A stretch of 64,000 nucleotides of DNA, taken from Erinaceus europaeus. Its lineage: Eukaryota; Chordata; Mammalia; Eulipotyphla; Erinaceidae. Location of the stretch: NCBI RefSeq assembly GCF_950295315.1, contig NC_080164.1, positions 112,240,447-112,304,446 on the forward strand, read 5' to 3'. Below the pieces are notes generated by a model that searched no databases, was not told the DNA's origin, and saw only the letters and a program-made list of their open reading frames with translations. Every line of letters starts with the position of its first letter. The first letter of the stretch is position 1. The position numbers and the translations under genes were made by a program. Positions 1-10,669 of this stretch are shown here, piece after piece.

Positions 1-940
1 CCTTTAATGTATTCTAGTGCACACATGCTGGGGCTTCTTCCACATATCAGAAAACCCAGTGGAACTGCTTGATCAATCAATCTTTAAAACTACAACCTTC
101 TAGAAACTGCCAACAGGATCACCAAGTGTTTATAAAGATTTATATACTCACAAGAAATGCATACCCACAATACTCCGCACTCCCACATAAAATGAGTCAT
201 GCCAGATCTTAATTTTCAATCATTATGATGGTAGGAAAAGATATCCCACTGTTTTAATTTGCATGACCCTCATTACTGGTAAGACTGAGTATGTTTTCAT
301 GTTTATTTTCTAGTGAGTTTCTCTCTGTCTTTTAGCTCTGAAACAGAACTTGGCAGAGGCACACAAAAATCTATGAAACTTATGACAGATCCTCACAGCC
401 TATACAGTAAAAAGAACATGTGAAATTCTTTAATAAATATGAATACAAAACCTTTTTTTCTTTGAAAAAGGGTAGTGAAAGTAAACTGGTGAAAGGGGTA
501 CTGCAGTACTGAGCTACTGAGCTGCAAGGACCTGAGAAAGTTAAATATTAATATCATGAGGAAAAAGAAATCACAGAGGAGCCTGACCCCACATTTTACT
601 AACACAATCCCCTATATCTCCCCATCATGCAAGTTCTAATTCACACTACAAAAGAATGTGCTGTAACACAGCAGACTGCACTTAATTGTCTGGTGCTGAC
701 AAGGTATTGCTCACAACTCAGGAGCACAGTTCATGGAACTCCCCAGGCAGGTCAAGTGGTCATGGAAGGTTTCGTGGAGCCAGGTCTGTAGTGACAGTTT
801 AGGTTTGCACACGCAGAAAGGATTAAACACATGCTGCTTGTGTAAAGGTGCTCTAAACTGCATGATCTTAACAAAGTGGAAGAGCTAGCTTTGGCTGAGC
901 TTGCTGTGTTGAGTTTATAGAAGGCCTCAAAAGGAGGAAG
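1..940. other. AT-rich unique sequence, no gene seen
   Basis: No repeat family, coding region or RNA gene is recognised here. The open frames are short and lack any recognisable motif. Confidence 0.5.
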
Positions 941-941
941 T

Positions 942-1058
942 CAGAGAGATATTATAATGATTATGCAAAAGGCTTTCCTGCCTGAGGCTCCAAAGTCCCA
1001 TATTCTATCCAAGGCAATACCATAAACCAGGGGTGAGTAGTGCTCTATTCAAAGGAAG
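942..1058 (+). repeat. Short tRNA-derived SINE (type 2)
   Basis: This carries the recurrent block 'gaggctccaaagtccc' followed by 'ataaaccag' and 'gtgctct'. The same order occurs near 24.8, 26.0, 32.3 and 57.5 kb in this window. It is a diverged short SINE on the plus strand and runs straight into a purine-rich repeat at its 3' end, which may have grown from its tail. Confidence 0.65.
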
Positions 1059-1243
1059 AAGAAGGAGTAGGAGGAGTAGAAGGAGGAGAAAGAGGAGGAG
1101 GAGGAGGAGGGGGAGAAGAAGAAGAAGGAGGAGGAGGAGGAGGAGAAGAAGAAAAAGGAGATGAAGAAGAAGAAGAAGAGGAGGAGAAGGAGGAGGAGGA
1201 GAAGGAGGAGGAGGAGGAAGAGGAGGAGGAGGAAGGAGAAAAG
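1058..1243 (+). repeat. GGA/GAA purine-rich microsatellite
   Basis: About 185 bases are almost entirely purine on the plus strand, as interleaved GAA and GGA triplets. The glutamate/glycine-rich and leucine/proline-rich open frames read through it on either strand are artefacts of the repeat. Such homopurine mirror-like tracts can form triplex DNA. Confidence 0.9.
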
Positions 1244-1259
1244 CAGACAAGTTCATACT

Positions 1260-1883
1260 CACTGGGTAGGGAAACAGAAGCTACACATAGTTCAGGACTG
1301 AGAAAGTGTCATAAAAATCATGTTAAAACTTCACTCATTCTGAGACACAAAGACAATGGTTATTGTTCTATACTATGCAAACGCTAGGGTGTCATAGAGC
1401 TTGACCAGTCACTTGTCAAGTGTGAGTCACCTTAGCAAGTTACAACAGAGACATATCTTTTAAAATCTAAAATGAATGTGTACAGTGGACAGTGCCTCTC
1501 TGAACTGCCTCTCTGACATTGACCTGCAGTGGTGGGTTAAGACACATTTTCTAATCCACTGCAAAGTGTGATGCAACTTTAAACTAATAAGCTGAATTGT
1601 TTCCCATTATTAACCCTTGACATGATTTTTTTTGGTTACTCATGCAGAAAATGACCTTTAATTGACTCTTCAAATTTAACTTTCCCATGCAGGCATCAAA
1701 TAAACTTGTGGCTCTTCCATTTGAATTAATAGACTTAAATGAGACAAATATATAAATGACCCACGTGCCAAGCACTGTCTCTTGACACACAGTAAATGCT
1801 TAATACATGATTAAAGGTGACCAGAAACTAGGGAATGCTGGCTTGTGGCTATAGTACTGGAGTATCTCTGGCCAATATCAAAG

Positions 1884-1885
<2 letters not shown>
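1260..1885. other. Unique sequence, no gene seen
   Basis: No repeat, RNA gene or convincing exon was recognised in this AT-rich stretch. Confidence 0.4.
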
Positions 1886-1950
<65 letters not shown>

Positions 1951-1951
1951 T
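1885..1951 (+). repeat. (TG)n microsatellite
   Basis: More than 30 nearly uninterrupted TG units. Likely length-polymorphic. Confidence 0.97.
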
Positions 1952-2451
1952 GTGTATGTGTTTCTATCCCAATTTACCATGTTAAACAGAAAAGGAAGGT
2001 TAACATAGTACTCTTCATTCCCGTAACAGGTAAGCAGTATTGCAAACTTGGCTTAGCTCTATAGTCCAGTTGTTTGGTCAAACACCAATTTAGCTGCTGT
2101 GAAAGTAATTTGTATAAGTGGTTAATGTATGCAACAATATGGCCTAAAGTAGAGCAGCTTTGACAATCTCTACTATCACAGAAATCAACTCCTTGAAATA
2201 AGCCTTCTTACAGACACAACTGAAAACAATTTGGTCTGTTTTCCTGGAGCCCACCCATTCAACCCTGCCACTCAGATAAAGATTAAAAATACCTGCATTG
2301 TTGCAAAAAAAAAGTTCTAGGAGACAGATGGATTACAGGAAATCACACTACTGTCAAAATAAATGCTTATAGATACAGCCAGAAAATCAAGGTCAATTCA
2401 AATTTTTGCTTAATGCTAAAGAATGTCCTAATCAAAAATTGTTCTTTTATC

Positions 2452-2676
2452 AATATTTTTATTAAGTTCCCAGTACAGTTCTTGACACGAATACAAACTC
2501 TCATCTCCCTATGACCGGTATCTACAACACAAGTTCACCCCCAAATAAGGTTCTTTCCCACCATCATGCTCCAGGACCCTACTTCCCACCCTCCTTCCCC
2601 AGAGGCCTTTGCTTTGTGCCACATACCCCACTCATCCAGGTTTCACTTTGTGTTTTCTTTTTCTGCCCTCGCTTCC
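2452..2676 (-). mobile_element. L1 3'-end fragment (minus)
   Basis: It shares the layout of the 3' untranslated region seen upstream of decayed L1 ORF2 at 58.7 and 9.2 kb: a T-rich start, 'ccaccatcatgctcca', 'ttccccagaggcctttgctt', then 'tttcactttgtgttttctt'. It is 5'-truncated. Its boundaries are approximate. Confidence 0.6.
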
Positions 2677-3029
2677 AGTTGAAAACTTTGAAACCTGTAG
2701 TATTTGTGAAGACACCGGACCTGGCTTTGATGGGACAGTCTACTGCATTGCCTGCTGCTGAGAAGAAAGAATCCAGCCCTCACAGCCCCATCTCCCCAGC
2801 ACACACCAAATCAAATCAGAGGCCCCCTTGCCCCCTAAGTGCTCTAGTGCCTGGACACCAGGACACCTGGCTTCCGCTTACACAACCCCAATGATTCATA
2901 AAATGGCTAAAATCCACACTTGTCTCCTGCTGGTCTCATTATAAAATACCCAGACTGTGACCACACAAGCTATTTACTCTCATATCAGCTCTAAAGCAAC
3001 TTTACCTTCAAATACTGAGGCCAGGAAAT

Positions 3030-3175
3030 AGCTAAACATGTCAGAGCACAGGGCTTTTATGCATGAGGACACAGAGGTTCTGGGTTCAACCCCGGGTACT
3101 AACCCAAATCAGAGCTAAGTAGTGCTCTAAGAGAGAGTGAGAGAGAGACAGAGACAGGAAAGAAAGACAAAGTCT
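3030..3175 (+). repeat. Type 2-like SINE with GA-rich tail
   Basis: A B-box-like 'ggttcaaccccg' is followed by 'cagagctaagtagtgctctaa' in two parts and a GAGA tail. This is the order seen in other short hedgehog SINEs in the window. Confidence 0.6.
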
Positions 3176-3606
3176 CATAAACATTAACAATTTTTTCAAA
3201 TATATTAAACAGATTTTACTGGAATATTTCACCTCCAGCAAATGGTTAGAGTAAATGGTTAGAGTTAGCAAATGGTTAGAGTAGCTGTTAGCCCACAAAA
3301 TTGACAATGAGCATATTATTTGGCAAAATTCTAAATATTTACTGTAAAAGCTATGAGTTTTCCAAACTATTATTTAGAAGAGTCATTTACTCATCTTTAA
3401 CACATTAAAAACCCTTCCTTTTATAGTTACCTGCAATATTTTTGACTCACACGAGCTTACTGAGATTAGGCTTTCAAGGAAGAAAATCACTGAGAAAAAA
3501 AAAATAAAATAAAGCCTTCCCTTTTATGTTCATAATTGACACATTCCTGCTAGCAACTGGCAAAGGAATAAAAACACAAACGAGAAACACATGACCAACA
3601 CAAGGT

Positions 3607-3607
3607 A

Positions 3608-3649
<42 letters not shown>

Positions 3650-3668
3650 TATACATACACACACACAT
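3607..3668 (+). repeat. (GT)n/(AC)n microsatellite
   Basis: A GT run switches into a short AC run through 'atacatac', giving a partly self-complementary simple repeat. The cysteine/valine-rich and histidine/threonine-rich frames across it are artefacts. Confidence 0.95.
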
Positions 3669-4081
3669 AATATACTGGGTTGTGAGAAAAGCCATGATGG
3701 CTTTTTACACAGAAAAGCACACAGGAACTAATAACATCTGCTTAATGAGTGAGAGAATCTACTGTCTCTCAGAGCCTCAGGTTGACAGATATTTTGAAAT
3801 GTAGATCTGGGTTCAAGAGGCCTGAAAAAAAGAATGTAAAGTAGAGAAGAATAAATAGATTTTAGTTTTAAATAAGAGACAAAGAGGGCTCCCTTAAGCC
3901 CATTCTACCAGTCATCCTGATACTTCAGGTGGCACAAGATGATCGATGGTGACTTGTAAAGTAACAGAAACAAAAACAAAGGACTAGAGAGTTTCTACAG
4001 GAGGTGGAGCTAGAATGCTGGGCCCATGTTTCCATCTACTCCTGCCTCTCCTTTACTCACTTTTACATGTTTGGTTTTATT

Positions 4082-4152
4082 TGTAAGCCCGACATTGGAG
4101 CTCCAATTGCGCAATCAGTTAGGGTGCAGTACTTATATGTAAGCCCGACATT
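4082..4152 (+). repeat. 15-bp target-site duplication flanking a tRNA half
   Basis: The 15-mer 'tgtaagcccgacatt' occurs exactly at 4082-4096 and again at 4138-4152. It brackets a 41-bp insert. This is the expected footprint of an L1-type target-primed insertion. Confidence 0.85.
4100..4137 (+). pseudogene. tRNA-Ile(UAU) 5' exon half, retro-inserted
   Basis: The 38 bases begin 'gctcca', keep the A-box-like 'gcgcaatcagtt' and end 'gtacttata'. That is the 5' half of tRNA-Ile with the TAT anticodon, stopping after the base 3' of the anticodon, where the intron of this pre-tRNA begins. From memory about 6 of 38 bases differ from the human gene. The 3' half, B box and CCA are absent, so it cannot work as a tRNA. 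There is no A-tail. Three extra bases (gga) separate it from the left duplication. The insert is best explained as reverse-transcribed tRNA half or exon 1. Confidence 0.78.
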
Positions 4153-4599
4153 TGTGATACTCTGATGATAGTTATTTCTAGAAACAAACAACAACAACAA
4201 AGTCAGGAAAGCAACAACTTTTTGGCTGAATCACAACACTTAGCTACTTCCCAGGAAGAAGCGAATGAGTTGTTTACCTGGCCTCTTGAAGGCATGCCAG
4301 TCCAGCTCTGTGTGATCAAGATGGCCCTACAAGATACTGACAGCCCTATAAGAGTTGACAGGCACACTGCTGGGAATACTTCCTCAACATTAGCTTCTTA
4401 AGTTTATTGACTTAACTGGAACCTCAAGAATTCATAAGAATACTGTGAGGCTTCACTAGCTAATGGGACAATCAGTAAAGATCTCACACCACCTCAAGTA
4501 TGCTTCCATATCCATAAACATCATACTGATATAAGATTAGAGAGAACAGGAAAGAGTCAGATCATCTTGAAATCAGGACTGACTATAAAAAAGAAAGCA

Positions 4600-4720
4600 G
4601 GTGGGACTGGCAAAATATTTGACTTAGGGATGATAGGTAGTGCCTTTGCTTTCTCATGGGCATAGATCCACTGTTTGAGCCCAGCCACTCAGGCTCTGGA
4701 GCAGTGGAGCCTCAATGAGG
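4600..4720 (+). repeat. Diverged tRNA-derived SINE
   Basis: It has a SINE-like head and a B-box-like 'gtttgagcccagcc' but is strongly diverged. Assignment rests on resemblance to neighbouring SINEs only. Confidence 0.4.
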
Positions 4721-4754
4721 TGGAGATGGGGACAGGCAAGCCCTACACAGCTCA

Positions 4755-4875
4755 CATGGGTCCAAGGAGAGCATAGTGGTAGCACATGGGACTTGCATGC
4801 AAGTTGGAGTCCCAGCACCATCAATAGCCAAAACCGAGTGGTGCTTTGGATGAGTGAAAAAGAATTCCTATGCAC
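4755..4875 (+). repeat. Diverged tRNA-derived SINE
   Basis: The head 'agcatagtggtagcacatgg', a B-box-like 'ttggagtcccagcacc' and a terminal 'gtggtgctttgga' fit a short hedgehog SINE. Confidence 0.45.
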
Positions 4876-5553
4876 ATCTAACACAGATTTGCTTGCATAT
4901 GGACACATGTAGGCACCAAGCAAGACAGGGAAGAGCAGGGACTTCAGTTATTGGGGACCATGCCAATCAGGACCGCAGCGGGTATTGTTTACTTACTCCT
5001 ACATAACAGACGTTGACAAATGACTGCTGGCCATGATGATTTTAGTGAAGTGTTGTGTTAGTGGGACACCAGAGCTACAGCAGGATTAGGTACAACACTT
5101 GAGGCCATCTGTGACAGTGTGAATGTGGCACAGGACTTGTCCCATGCTCTGGGACATACTGTGCAGACCCAGCTGTAAATACTGCTAAGATCACTCCCCA
5201 AGGGTTTGAGATCTGTGCACGTAGCAACATGCCATAGGTAACTAGTGCCACAGAAATTCAAGAGTCAGCACTGGAAACCACGCACACCTCCAGGCACTGA
5301 AAACTTCAGAGCTAGGAAAGTGTTTGGGGCTGGGGTTGGGAGGGGGAGCAGCTGGCAGGTAAAGGGGCTCAAAAAATATGGCAGTTTCAAAGGCAGGATT
5401 CAACTGTGTTAAAAGGAATGGCCAGCTAAGATGCCCGGAGAAGTGATGACAGCAGGCACTTGATAAGGATGTGGGGAAAAAATATTAGGAGAGAAATCTG
5501 TTCCCATTATAAGAAAGTTGTATTGAGGAAAGTGTTTTGGAGCTGGAAGGGCA

Positions 5554-5641
5554 GGAAGTAGTACAACTAGGAAAGTAAACACTTCACCAGGCATCAGGAG
5601 AAGTACTACAACTAGGAAAGTAAACACTTCACCAGGCATCA
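5554..5641 (+). repeat. Tandem duplication of about 44 bp
   Basis: Two adjacent near-identical units (5554-5596 and 5597-5641) share 'aactaggaaagtaaacactt' and 'caccaggcatca'. They sit at the head of the SINE that follows, so a local slippage-type duplication is likely. Confidence 0.85.
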
Positions 5642-5763
5642 GGACCTGGGTTTGAGAGCCCAGCCACCACACAGTGAGCTTCATCATCCCCAGGGGAGCG
5701 GGGCAGGGCTGGACTCCTCTGTCTCTACCTCTCTCAATCTCTTTCTGAAAAAAAAAAAAAAAG
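5597..5763 (+). repeat. Type 1 tRNA-derived SINE
   Basis: The B box 'ggtttgagagcccagcc', a CT-rich body with 'ctctacctctctcaatctc', and a 15-base A tail mark a plus-strand hedgehog SINE, with the duplicated head noted above. Confidence 0.75.
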
Positions 5764-5796
5764 CATTCTGGAATCACAAGAATCTCACAGGAGTTG

Positions 5797-6022
5797 GGTG
5801 CTGGGTGGTAGTACAGCTGGTTAAGTGCACGCATTACAGTGCACAAGAACCCAGGTTGAAGCCCCTGGTCCCCATCTGCAAAGTAGAAGCTTCATGAGTG
5901 GTGGGTCAGGGCTACAGGTATCTCTCCGTCTCGTCTCTCTCCCTCTCAATCTCTCTCTTCTCTCAGTATCTGGCTCTCTCTATCCAATAAAATACAAAAT
6001 AATTTTTTAAAAAAGAAAATAA
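5797..6022 (+). repeat. Type 1 tRNA-derived SINE
   Basis: This is a near-complete copy. The A-box region reads 'ggtagtacagctggttaagt', the B box 'caggttgaagcccc', then the CT-rich body, 'tatccaataaaa' and an A-rich tail. It could have been transcribed by RNA polymerase III and moved by L1. Confidence 0.9.
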
Positions 6023-6379
6023 ATGGAGCCACATAGGCCTAGAAAGATTGCCCAGTCACCAAGCAGCATCAATAGTATCATAAAGACAGGGTGCTAATCC
6101 CACTAGACTAACTCTTTGCATATGCAATACTAAAAAAAAAAATTAAAGTTTGATTTAGATAACTCAGCAGACTATAAACACAGCTCTAGTTCTTCATGTC
6201 TAAAGTATGAACTTTACAATGATGGAATGCAGAACATACAAAGTTTACCATCTGAGAGATGCCCAGCACACAGCTTTTAGTTTTAATTTGAAAACTGCAT
6301 CCTTCACAGAACAGAAATAGCAACACTGATATCCCTGTTGCTCTTATTCAAGACTCTTTCTCTTTTCAGGTTATTTCTT

Positions 6380-6505
6380 CATTAACAAGCTGAGGATGTG
6401 CCAGAGCAGGGCTCTAGCATACTTGGGGTCAGGAATTGAGCACAGGACTCTACACTTGCATCTGCTTTGCCTACTCTGCAATGGAGTCACCTCCCTGGCC
6501 ACTTC
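6380..6505 (-). repeat. Diverged SINE (minus)
   Basis: On the minus strand it has a 'gccagggaggtgactccatt' head and an approximate B box. Family assignment is weak. Confidence 0.45.
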
Positions 6506-6509
6506 AACA

Positions 6510-7365
6510 TCTGTTTTTAAATGCCTTTCTTTGGAAAAACATGAAAGCATACCTAAAATAAGAGCACATATTTTTCCAACCAATGTTGTAGGTGCTAAAT
6601 ACTGCTCCTTCCCAATGATATAGGACTGAGCTAGTTACAAATACACAAATAAAAAAGGACATTGTAGTATCAGGAGATAGAGGAACCTAGAGCTAAATAC
6701 TTACTAGGGAAGTTGAACAGAAGCAGCCAAGAAAGGTTGCTTATGAAAGTGATGACTGAGTTCTGTCTGAACTAGAGAGAAGGGAGAGAACATAAGGCAA
6801 GGAGAAGAAGAAGCAGGGGGTGGGGGAGGAGCAAAGGGTCTAAAGATAATGTCTATAATCTTGAAAGATGCAGAGAAGTGGTGCAGTATGTATTTCAGCA
6901 GGTCTCATCTGCATTTTAAGAACATCTACACAGGTGAAGCCACTATTGTGCAGTTAAAAATAATTACTATCTTACAAAGAGAAAGATGGTTACTACATGC
7001 CAAGACCAAAAATACTACTCCAGACTACTTAAAATACTTAAAGTAAAAATACTTAAACTACTCAATAAGACTAAAAAGAAAATGCCCAACCATATCCCAC
7101 CATGCATGTCTTTTACTTTATTAACATAATAATAATTTAAAAGACCACTAATATCCATCCTTGGAGGCATTAAGTGGACTTGAACTCTATACTAGCTTAT
7201 CACTTTCCCAACCAAAAGAAATATGTGCACAGGCATTCAAAACTCATTTTAAACTCCTTCCATAAATACAGTTAAAATGAAATTTATCTGATGATGAGTA
7301 TGGTTAATTTTCAAGTTTAGGTAGTTAAACCTTAACTAGTTGCATTTGCCCATTGAGGAAGAGCA
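6510..7365. other. AT-rich unique sequence, no gene seen
   Basis: No recognisable repeat or exon. The open frames are short and without motifs. Confidence 0.4.
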
Positions 7366-7367
7366 TA

Positions 7368-7540
7368 GGTCTGGCAGCTGGCACAGGGGTTAAAGCAGTA
7401 AACCTTCAAGCATGAGGTTCAGGGTTTGATCCCAGGTATTACATGTGCCAGCGTGATGCTCTGGTGTTGTTTTCTCTCTCTCTCTCTCTCTCTCTCTCCT
7501 CTCTCATATAAATAAATACATATTTTAAAGAAATGCAACA
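7368..7540 (+). repeat. tRNA-derived SINE, type 3
   Basis: The head 'tctggcagctggcacagggg' is followed by 'aagcatgaggttcagggttt', 'cacatgtgccagcgtgatg', a (CT)n run and an AT-rich tail. It differs from type 1 by the 'aagcatgaggt' block and the short body. Confidence 0.8.
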
Positions 7541-7845
7541 TGGTAGAAGCAACAGCCTTCATGTTTTACTACAAAGTTCTTTAAGTGAGTGATTAATTCT
7601 TAGACTTTAGAGACATAAGACTGATTGAATCATTAGGAGCTGGGCTTATAGTGACACTCATTGTTGCTGCTGCTCAAAGAACCAGTTTGAGGACTGCTCC
7701 TCTGGCTTTAGATGTGCCATTAGATATAAAATGCTTCCTTTAAAATGACTCTGAGATTTTATTTAGTATCACAACATGGGATAACCAAAGTTCTAATCAG
7801 TTTAATTAAAACTGTCAATGAAGTGTAAAGAACTCAGAACTGGGG

Positions 7846-8196
7846 GGCCAGGTGGTAGTGCAGTGGGTTAAGCACACATGGAGTGAAGAAGCACAAGGAC
7901 CATCCTAAGGATCCCAGTTGGAGCCCTGGCTCCCCACCTGCATGGCAGTTGCTTCACAAGCAGTGAAGCAGGCCTGCAGGTAGCTATCTTTCCCCACTCT
8001 GTCTTCCCCTCCTCTCTCCATTTCTGTCTGTCCTATCCAACAATAATGGTATCAATAACAACAATAACAATAACAACAACATTAAAACAACAAGGGCAAC
8101 AAAAGGGAATAAAATAGTCTCTGGGAGCAGTGGATTTGTGGTGCAGACACTGAGCCCCAGCAATAACCCCGGAGGTAAAAAAAAAAAAAAAAAAGA
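7846..8196 (+). repeat. Type 1 SINE, long variant
   Basis: A complete long form: head 'gggccaggtggtagtgcagt', B box 'ggatcccagttggagccc', CT-rich body, CAA/TAA-rich linker, then the extension 'gggagcagtggattt...cactgagccccagcaataa' and a 17-base A tail. The same 3' extension appears on the minus strand around Vingi copy 1 and around the solo LTR near 51.3 kb. Confidence 0.92.
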
Positions 8197-8362
8197 CAGA
8201 CCTGTTTTATTTTAAACTAGTCTAGATGTAGGATAAGGAATTTAGCCAAATGAAAAACTTTCTCTGGCAATCATCTAAGCAGAAATGATTTTTTCTAAGA
8301 TCAGTATCAAAAAGAGACCTTAGTAAACCTTTTAACCCCTTATCCTGTTTTATTTCCTATTT

Positions 8363-9203
8363 AGTCTACTAAGCTACTTCTCAAAATAGCTTAAAACTCA
8401 ATTCTGTCAGTTTAAGATAAATGAAAAGTCATCCACTGTCACTGCATGGATAAGTTATTCCAATCAACTTTCTATGCTTTTTGCTATAGTTTAAGCTACA
8501 TATTAGTGTTTCTTTTCTGACAGTTTTTTTTTTAAGAAAGGATTAATTAACAAAATCATAAGGTAGGAGGGGTACAACTCCACACAATTCCCACCACCAA
8601 ATCTCCATAACCCACCCCCTCCCCTGATAGCTTTCCCATTCTCTATCCCTCTGGGAGCATGGACCCAGGGTCATTGAGGGTTGCAGAAGATAGAAGGTCT
8701 GGCTTCTGTAATTGCTTCCCCGCTGAACATGGGTGTTGACTGGTCGGTCCATACTCCCAGTCTGCCTCTCTCTTTCCCTAGTAAGGTGTGTCTCTGGGGA
8801 AGCTGAGCTCCAGGACACATTGGTGGGGTCTTCAATCCTGGGAAGCCTGGCCAGCATCCTGGTGGCATCTGAAACCTGGTGATTGAAAAGAGAGTTAACA
8901 TACGAAGCCAAACAAACTGTTGAGCAATCATGGCCCCAAAGCTTGGAATAGTGGAGAGGAAGTGTTAGGGAGGTACTCACTGCAAACTCTAGTGTACTTC
9001 TGCTTTCAGGTATATATTTTGCAGTAGTTTATGGATACATGTGAACATAAGCTCTCTCAACCTCTCTCTCTCCCTCACTACTTCTCTTATCCCAAACCTC
9101 ATGTTCCATTGTCCACTGGTACTTTTGCATAGTGAAGATAATATTGTTGTTTTTATTTTAAAATGCAATGTTTTAATACCACAAGAATTGATGGCAGGTG
9201 AGT
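8363..9203 (+). repeat. Inverted repeat, left arm
   Basis: The blocks 8363-8523 and about 9050-9203 are, in reverse complement, about 93% identical by eye to 12420-12695 and 12111-12155. The arm is split by an L1 3' end. It could be a local inverted duplication or two copies of an unrecognised dispersed repeat. Confidence 0.8.
8524..9049 (-). mobile_element. L1 3' end, 5'-truncated (minus)
   Basis: A poly-T start is followed by 'aacaaaatcataaggtagga', 'cacaattcccaccaccaaat', 'ctctgggagcatggacccag' and 'ttgcttccccgctgaacatg', the most frequent block in the window. On the minus strand this is the L1 3' UTR ending in poly-A. It interrupts the inverted-repeat arm, and the right arm lacks it, so it is younger than the duplication. 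Confidence 0.8.
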
Positions 9204-9209
9204 TGTTTT

Positions 9210-10665
9210 TGGTTTGTATGTTTGTTTTGTTTTGTTTTTCCTTTTGCGAACTTAGTTTATAGTGGAGAACTCTTCCCTGCCCCCTTCCCCAGAGTCTTTT
9301 GCTTAGGTGCAATACACTTTGTCCAGTCCACCTTTCACTTTGTTCCTTCCATACTCTTCCCCATATATTAAGTCTGCTTATAAGTGAGATCACTCAGTAC
9401 TTGTCCTTCTCCTGGCTTATCTCACTTAACATGGTATCTTCAAGTTCCATCCAAGATGATGCAAAGGCAATGATTTCATCATTTCTGACAGCTGAGGAGT
9501 ATTCCATTATGTATATAGACTACATTTTAGCCACTCATCTGTTGGGCATCTGGGTTGCTTCTAGGCTCTGGTAATTATAAATTGTGCTGGCATGAACATA
9601 GGTATGTATACACATATCTTCGGTTAGGTGTTTTTGTCTCCTTTGGGTAAATCCCCAAGAGAGGAATTGCTGGGTCACAGGCTAGGTCAATAGCTAATGT
9701 GCTAAGAAGACTCCAGACTGCTTTCTACAAAGTTTGGATCATTTTGCATTCCCATCAGCAGTGAAGAAGTGTGCTTTCTTTTCCCACATCCTCTCCAACA
9801 TTTGTCATTTCTGCCCTTTTTTGATGAATGACATTCTCACAGATGTAAAATGGTATCACATTGTTGTCTTTATTTGCATTTCTCTGATGACTAGTGACTT
9901 TAAGCACCTTCTCATATGTCTGTTGTCCCTCTGTGTCTCTTCCTAGATGTGCGCTGGTTTTATTTATTTATTTATTTATTGCCTCCAGTGTTATCACTGG
10001 GGCTCGGTGCTTGCACCATGAATCAACTGCTCCTGGAGGCCATTTTTCCAATTTTTGTTGCCCTTGTTGTTGTTATTGTTATTGTTGTTATTGCTGTTGT
10101 TGTTGGATAGGACAAAGAGAAATCAAGAGAGGAGGGGAAGACAGAGAGGGGCAGTGAAAGATAGACACCTGCAGATCTACTTCACTGCCCTCCTGCAGTT
10201 TGAGCTGAGGGCTCAAACTGGCATCCTTATACCAGTCCTTGTGCTTCAGTGCCAGTCCTTGAACTTCACACCATGTGTACTTAACCCGCTGCACTATTGC
10301 CTGGGCGGCCCCTCCAGCCCCATTTTCTAATGGGGTTCCTTATTTTTTGTTGCTTAGTTTACTGAGCTCTTTATGTATTTTGGCTATTAGTCCTTTGTCT
10401 AATGTGTGTTAAGTAAAAATCTTCTCCCATGCCATAGGGTGTCTCTCTGTTTGGGTGGTGTGCAGAGCTCTTCAATGGGATGTAGTCCCATTGGTTTATT
10501 TTTGCTTTAGTTTTCATTGTGTTGATGCTGGATCTGAATTCCTGAAGGCTCTTCTGAAGCATAAGTCATGTAGTGTCCTGACAATATTTTCTTCTATGTA
10601 TTCGATACTTTCTGGCCTAATATCCCTGTCCCTGAGCCTTTTAGTTGACTTTTATGCTTGGTGAT
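9210..10665 (-). mobile_element. L1 3' half, 5'-truncated (minus)
   Basis: On the minus strand it runs from decayed ORF2 C-terminal sequence (complements of 'gagtattccattatgtatat' and 'cattcccatcagcagtg') to a 3' UTR with A/C-rich tail at about 9210. Reading frames are broken. A type 1 SINE (9958-10316) is nested in it. Confidence 0.8.
9958..10316 (-). repeat. Type 1 SINE, long variant (minus), nested in L1
   Basis: Reading left to right are the complement of the A-rich tail (TTTA repeats), the 3' extension ('actggggctcggtgcttgca'), the GTT-rich linker, 'ttggataggacaaagag', the body and the complement of the A-box head ('gtgtacttaacccgctgcac'). The surrounding L1 resumes at both ends. Confidence 0.9.
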
Positions 10666-10669
10666 AAGT

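Noticed and set aside
1005..1387. Long Glu/Gly-rich and Leu/Pro-rich open frames
   Set aside because: Both are translations of the GGA/GAA microsatellite on the two strands.
9894..10330. Valine/leucine/cysteine-rich frames that look like membrane proteins
   Set aside because: They translate the GTT-rich linker of a minus-strand SINE. The same artefact occurs at 12113-12415, 13377-13625, 22397-22606 and 55280-55555.
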